Below, in pieces: positions 14,863 through 17,304 of a DNA stretch of 17,304 nucleotides. This stretch comes from CAYLSV01 sp964386435 (GTDB lineage: Bacteria > Planctomycetota > Phycisphaerae > Tepidisphaerales > Tepidisphaeraceae): positions 1 to 17,304 of the forward strand of contig CAYLSV010000075.1 of assembly GCA_964386435.1 (NCBI GenBank), in the 5' to 3' direction. Position 1 is the stretch's first letter. Every line of letters begins with the position of its first letter. The translations under genes were made by a program, and so were the position numbers. Under the pieces are notes generated by a model, which saw only the letters and a program-made list of their open reading frames with translations, was not told where the DNA came from and made no database searches.

Positions 14863-14883
14863 GGGAAAAGTGGGCACTTTCCC
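14863..14883. repeat. Short inverted repeat between glycosyltransferase and pilM
   Basis: GGGAAAAGTG and CACTTTCCC pair with one bulged A around a two-base loop, four bases past the glycosyltransferase stop (14887) on the minus strand. No T-run follows, so it is a poor terminator; it could be an operator or chance. No promoter for pilM could be recognised in 14808-14862. Confidence 0.35.
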
Positions 14884-14886
14884 GCG

Positions 14887-16053
14887 TTATTGGCCGCGCC
14901 GTTCGGCCGCAAACCGTGCGGCCGCCTCCAATCCGTCGACCATGGTTGCGAGGTTGAAGTCGTCCGTCACCGTCGCCTCCGCCGCCGCGGCCAGTTGGTT
15001 TCGCAACGCCGACTCGGTGAGCAACCTCCGCAATTTCGACGCGAGATCGGCCACGTCGCCATCCTTGTAGAGCAGGCCGTTTTCGCCCAACCGGACGGCG
15101 GCGATCTCCGGATTGTGCCGGGTCATGTCGTCGCCGGTGACGATGGGCAGACCGTAGCCGAAGGCGTGGATCACGCTCAGCCCAACGCCCGCCGGGTAGC
15201 ACATGCAGCGGGCGGTGATGAAATAGGGTGCCAGCGCCGCCTCATCGTAAATCGGCCCGGCCAGTTGCACCCGATCAGCCACCCCCGCCGCCTCGGCCAG
15301 TCGCCGGGCGGCGTCGAGGTCGCCGTTGCCGATGAGAACGAGCCGGGCCTCGGGCAGATCGCTCAGTTGCCGCAGCGCGTCAAAAAGCAGGGGAAACCGG
15401 CTCTTCTCGGTCAGCCGGCTGACGAACAGGATGACCTGTCGCCCGTCCAGATCGTGTTCGTGTCGCCACGCCGCCAACTCGTCCGGCCGTTCGAGCCACC
15501 ACTGCCGGGCGGTCCGGGCCGCCGACTCGTCGAGCGCGTTCTGGGCAACAAACACCCGCCGCTCGTCGAAGCCGCGGCCGATGAGCTTGGCCGCCGTGCC
15601 CGTGTCGTACACCACCACCGCGTCGGCCCTTTTGCCGATGAAATCCCGCGGGATCCGCCGCTTCGCCGACTCCGGCTGCCCGAAGCCGTGCCCCCAGACG
15701 ACGGTGCCCACGCCGAGCCGCCGCAACCGCCACAGGTTCGGCACGAGCGAGAAATCGTTGGCGTTCCACGACAGGATCACGGCGTCGGCGGCGAACGCTG
15801 CGGCGCGGTTGGGCACGTGGCCGTTCCACATGAGCCGCCCGCCCGGGCCGATCCGCCGGGCCGGCTCGAAGTCGGCGTCGAAGCCGCTCGGCTCGACGTT
15901 CGGCAGACCTGGGATCTCGCCATGGTTCAAGCGGAACGCCACACCCGGCCGCCGCGCCAGTTCGGCAAACACCGGCACCCGGTACTTCGCCAGCGACGGC
16001 TGGTGCATGAACAGTCGCAGCGGCCGCGCCTCGCTCGTCTGGTCAAGCGTCAC
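14887..16053 (-). CDS. Glycosyltransferase family 4-like protein
   Basis: Probably a cytosolic GT-B glycosyltransferase using a nucleotide sugar, for polysaccharide or glycan synthesis; donor and acceptor cannot be told. From the GTG at 16053 it has 388 residues. The N-terminal Rossmann half begins LRLFMHQPSLAKYRVPVFAEL. The C-terminal Glycos_transf_1 half has ILFVSRLTEKSRFPLLFDAL (208-227), LVLIGNGDLDAARRL and YPAGVGLSVIHAFGYGLPIV (286-305). The EX7E motif is not canonical: the first Glu is replaced by the AGVG region and the second by His296. The ATG at 16008 would cut the first beta strand, so the GTG is preferred although no Shine-Dalgarno is visible. The frame upstream of 16053 is only the shadow of the divergent gene. 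It precedes pilM on the same strand. Confidence 0.85.
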   Translation of the reverse strand: MTLDQTSEARPLRLFMHQPSLAKYRVPVFAELARRPGVAFRLNHGEIPGLPNVEPSGFDADFEPARRIGPGGRLMWNGHVPNRAAAFAADAVILSWNANDFSLVPNLWRLRRLGVGTVVWGHGFGQPESAKRRIPRDFIGKRADAVVVYDTGTAAKLIGRGFDERRVFVAQNALDESAARTARQWWLERPDELAAWRHEHDLDGRQVILFVSRLTEKSRFPLLFDALRQLSDLPEARLVLIGNGDLDAARRLAEAAGVADRVQLAGPIYDEAALAPYFITARCMCYPAGVGLSVIHAFGYGLPIVTGDDMTRHNPEIAAVRLGENGLLYKDGDVADLASKLRRLLTESALRNQLAAAAEATVTDDFNLATMVDGLEAAARFAAERRGQ

Positions 16054-16119
16054 GCCGCGAGCATAGAGCCGGCCGATTCGCGTCCGGCTTTCGTCGCCGA
16101 CGCATCGTATGTTCCGGGC

Positions 16120-17205
16120 ATGTCTGCCGACGCGACGGTGAAGGTGCTGCACGTGGTCGAAGGGCTCGACCCCGAAACCAATGGCGGCGTGGCGCGGGCC
16201 GTTCGCGATCTGGGCACCGGGCTGACGGGTGCCGGGTGGCCGGTGGCGGCGGTGGTGGCGGACGACCGGGTGCCGGACGGCTGGGGCGAGGTTCGCTTCG
16301 CCGCCGATCTGGGTGAGGCGGTGCGGGCGTGCGACGTGGTGCACATCCACGGCGTGTGGAGCCCGCTGTTCGGCCGGGCGGCGGCGGCGGCGGCGCGGTG
16401 GGGTAAGGGCCGGGTCCACACGCCCCACGGCATGCTCGACGGCTGGAGCATGCGGCAACGACGGCTGAAAAAGCAGGTGTTTCTCCGCACCGTCAACCGC
16501 CGCCTCCGCCACGGCGGCCACCTTCACGCCACCGCCGAGCAGGAAAAAGTCCAGGCGTTGGAGCACGTTCGGCCGGACCATTCGTGGGTCATCCCGTACG
16601 TGATCGATCTTGCCGATTATCAGGAGAAACCCACGCCCGCGGCGATGGACGGCCAGGGTCCGCTGGTGATTTACGTCAGCCGGCTGCACCCGAAGAAGAA
16701 CACGCGGATGGTGCTCGACGCGGTGGCCAAGCTGCCGAACGTGCGGTTGGCGGTGGTGGGCAACGGCGACGAGGCGTACACCGCCGAGCTGCGGCGGCGG
16801 GCGGAGCAGCCGGATTTGGCGGGCCGGGTGACGATGCCCGGCTTCGTCGCCGGGGCCGAACTGCGGGGCATGTATGCCGCGGGCGATTTGCTCGTGCTGC
16901 CGACGAGCAGCGAAAATTTCGGGCTGGCGCTGCTGGAGTCGATGGCGTGCGGCACGCCGGTGCTCACGACCCGCGGCACCGACATCTGGCAGGAGGTCGA
17001 GCAACTCGGCGGCACCGTGCTGCCGCTGGAAGGGCTGGACGCGGCAACGCTCGCGGCGGCAATGGAGCGGTTGCTGACCGACCCGGTGGCGCTCGCGGCA
17101 AGCGGGGCGACGGCGCGGGCGAAGGTGCTGGCGGAATATGACGCCGAACAGGTGGTGCCGCGATATCTCGGAATGTACCGGGCGGCGGCGGGGGCGACGA
17201 CATGA
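16120..17205 (+). CDS. Glycosyltransferase family 4 protein
   Basis: Cytosolic GT-B retaining glycosyltransferase of 361 residues, likely for surface polysaccharide. The N-terminal domain shows VKVLHVVEGLDPETNGGVARAV (7-28, the glycine loop of GT4 enzymes), DVVHIHGVWSP (72-82) and THTPHGML-type text at 99-106. The C-terminal domain has VIYVSRLHPKKNTRMVLDA (183-201), LAVVGNGD, GFVAGAELRGMYAAGDLLVLP and the EX7E motif SENFGLALLESMACGTPVL with E265 and E273. The 'HPKKN' run resembles GT4 enzymes that pass sugars to lipid-linked acceptors. The ATG at 16120 starts the domain; the long open frame before it is antisense shadow. It is divergent from the other glycosyltransferase (66 bp apart) and its TGA overlaps the next ATG. 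Confidence 0.93.
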   Translation: MSADATVKVLHVVEGLDPETNGGVARAVRDLGTGLTGAGWPVAAVVADDRVPDGWGEVRFAADLGEAVRACDVVHIHGVWSPLFGRAAAAAARWGKGRVHTPHGMLDGWSMRQRRLKKQVFLRTVNRRLRHGGHLHATAEQEKVQALEHVRPDHSWVIPYVIDLADYQEKPTPAAMDGQGPLVIYVSRLHPKKNTRMVLDAVAKLPNVRLAVVGNGDEAYTAELRRRAEQPDLAGRVTMPGFVAGAELRGMYAAGDLLVLPTSSENFGLALLESMACGTPVLTTRGTDIWQEVEQLGGTVLPLEGLDAATLAAAMERLLTDPVALAASGATARAKVLAEYDAEQVVPRYLGMYRAAAGATT

Positions 17206-17304
17206 ACGTCCTGATCAACGCCCTGCCGGTGGGTGGTGGGGGGAATTTTTCGGTGGTGCGCGGGTTGGCCGAGGCGTTGGCGGTGGGGCGGCCGGGGTGG
17301 GGGG
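17202..17304 (+). CDS. Third glycosyltransferase, 5' end only (partial)
   Basis: The ATG at 17202 overlaps the preceding TGA as ATGA, a usual sign of an operon. Only about 34 residues lie in the window: MNVLINALPVGGGG followed by NFSVVRGLAEALA. The pattern of a hydrophobic strand, a glycine loop and a helix of the VRGLAEAL type is the start of many GT4 glycosyltransferases. The rest is outside the window, so the family call is provisional. It suggests that a polysaccharide-synthesis cluster continues to the right. Confidence 0.7.
   Translation, partial: MNVLINALPVGGGGNFSVVRGLAEALAVGRPGWG

Noticed and set aside
14431..16119. N-terminal extension of the + strand glycosyltransferase frame
   Set aside because: Antisense to pilM and the other glycosyltransferase; the true domain begins at the ATG at 16120.
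16054..16119. Divergent promoter region between the two glycosyltransferases
   Set aside because: Promoters are expected, but no convincing -35/-10 pair is visible; only a 6-bp inverted repeat (AGCCGG at 16067-16072, CCGGCT at 16084-16089) was found.
16054..17004. N-terminal extension of the minus-strand glycosyltransferase frame
   Set aside because: It runs antisense through the + strand glycosyltransferase and shows no domain; the Rossmann start lies after 16053.

Overview
The window is GC-rich DNA (long open frames on both strands, strongly G/C-biased codon ends) from a Gram-negative-type bacterium. The mix of a type IV pilus (T4P) locus, a very large tip-type pseudopilin with dockerin/EF-hand-like calcium loops, a SpoIIE-type phosphatase and many repeats suggests Planctomycetota, perhaps Phycisphaerae. 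That assignment is inference from gene content and style; no rRNA or other marker gene is present.

Layout. (1) At 106-1530 on + lies a secreted PBP4/DacB-type D-Ala-D-Ala carboxypeptidase. It converges on a small minus-strand zinc-ribbon plus one-helix membrane protein (about 1537-1953). (2) From 14807 down to 7303 on the minus strand is a compact T4P inner-membrane and motor operon: pilM, pilN, pilO, a PilP/GspC-like single-helix protein, pilB/gspE, pilT and pilC/gspF. Genes are mostly separated by 5-80 bp, most have good ribosome-binding sites, and an intrinsic terminator follows pilC at 7231-7266. (3) From 7113 down to 1988 is a second minus-strand cluster: a PilV/GspI-like prepilin, a 779-residue PilX/GspK-like pseudopilin, a PilW/GspJ-like prepilin, and a SpoIIE phosphatase whose GTG start overlaps the prepilin stop. 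A nested hairpin at 1935-1987 follows the phosphatase. (4) At 14887-17304 are GT4-type glycosyltransferases: one on minus upstream of pilM, one divergent on +, and the start of a third on + coupled by an ATGA overlap.

Function. PilM/N/O plus the PilP-like protein would form the alignment complex, PilC the platform, PilB the extension motor and PilT the retraction motor. The three minor pseudopilins resemble a GspI-K-J tip complex and would prime or cap the pilus. The presence of PilT argues for a retractile pilus rather than a pure type II secretion system. Secretin, major pilin and prepilin peptidase are not in the window.

The least expected content is repeat DNA placed at gene junctions. 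There are three unrelated heptamer (7-bp period) tandem arrays at 3630-3662, 7268-7295 and 9834-9868, the first read as protein at the start of the phosphatase gene. There are two copies of a palindrome built on GTAGCTGCGACC, one between genes and one read in frame inside the giant pseudopilin leader. There is also a 119-bp mirrored double-hairpin element between pilT and pilC whose two arms differ by a compensatory base-pair change. No complete new defence or mobile system is evident.
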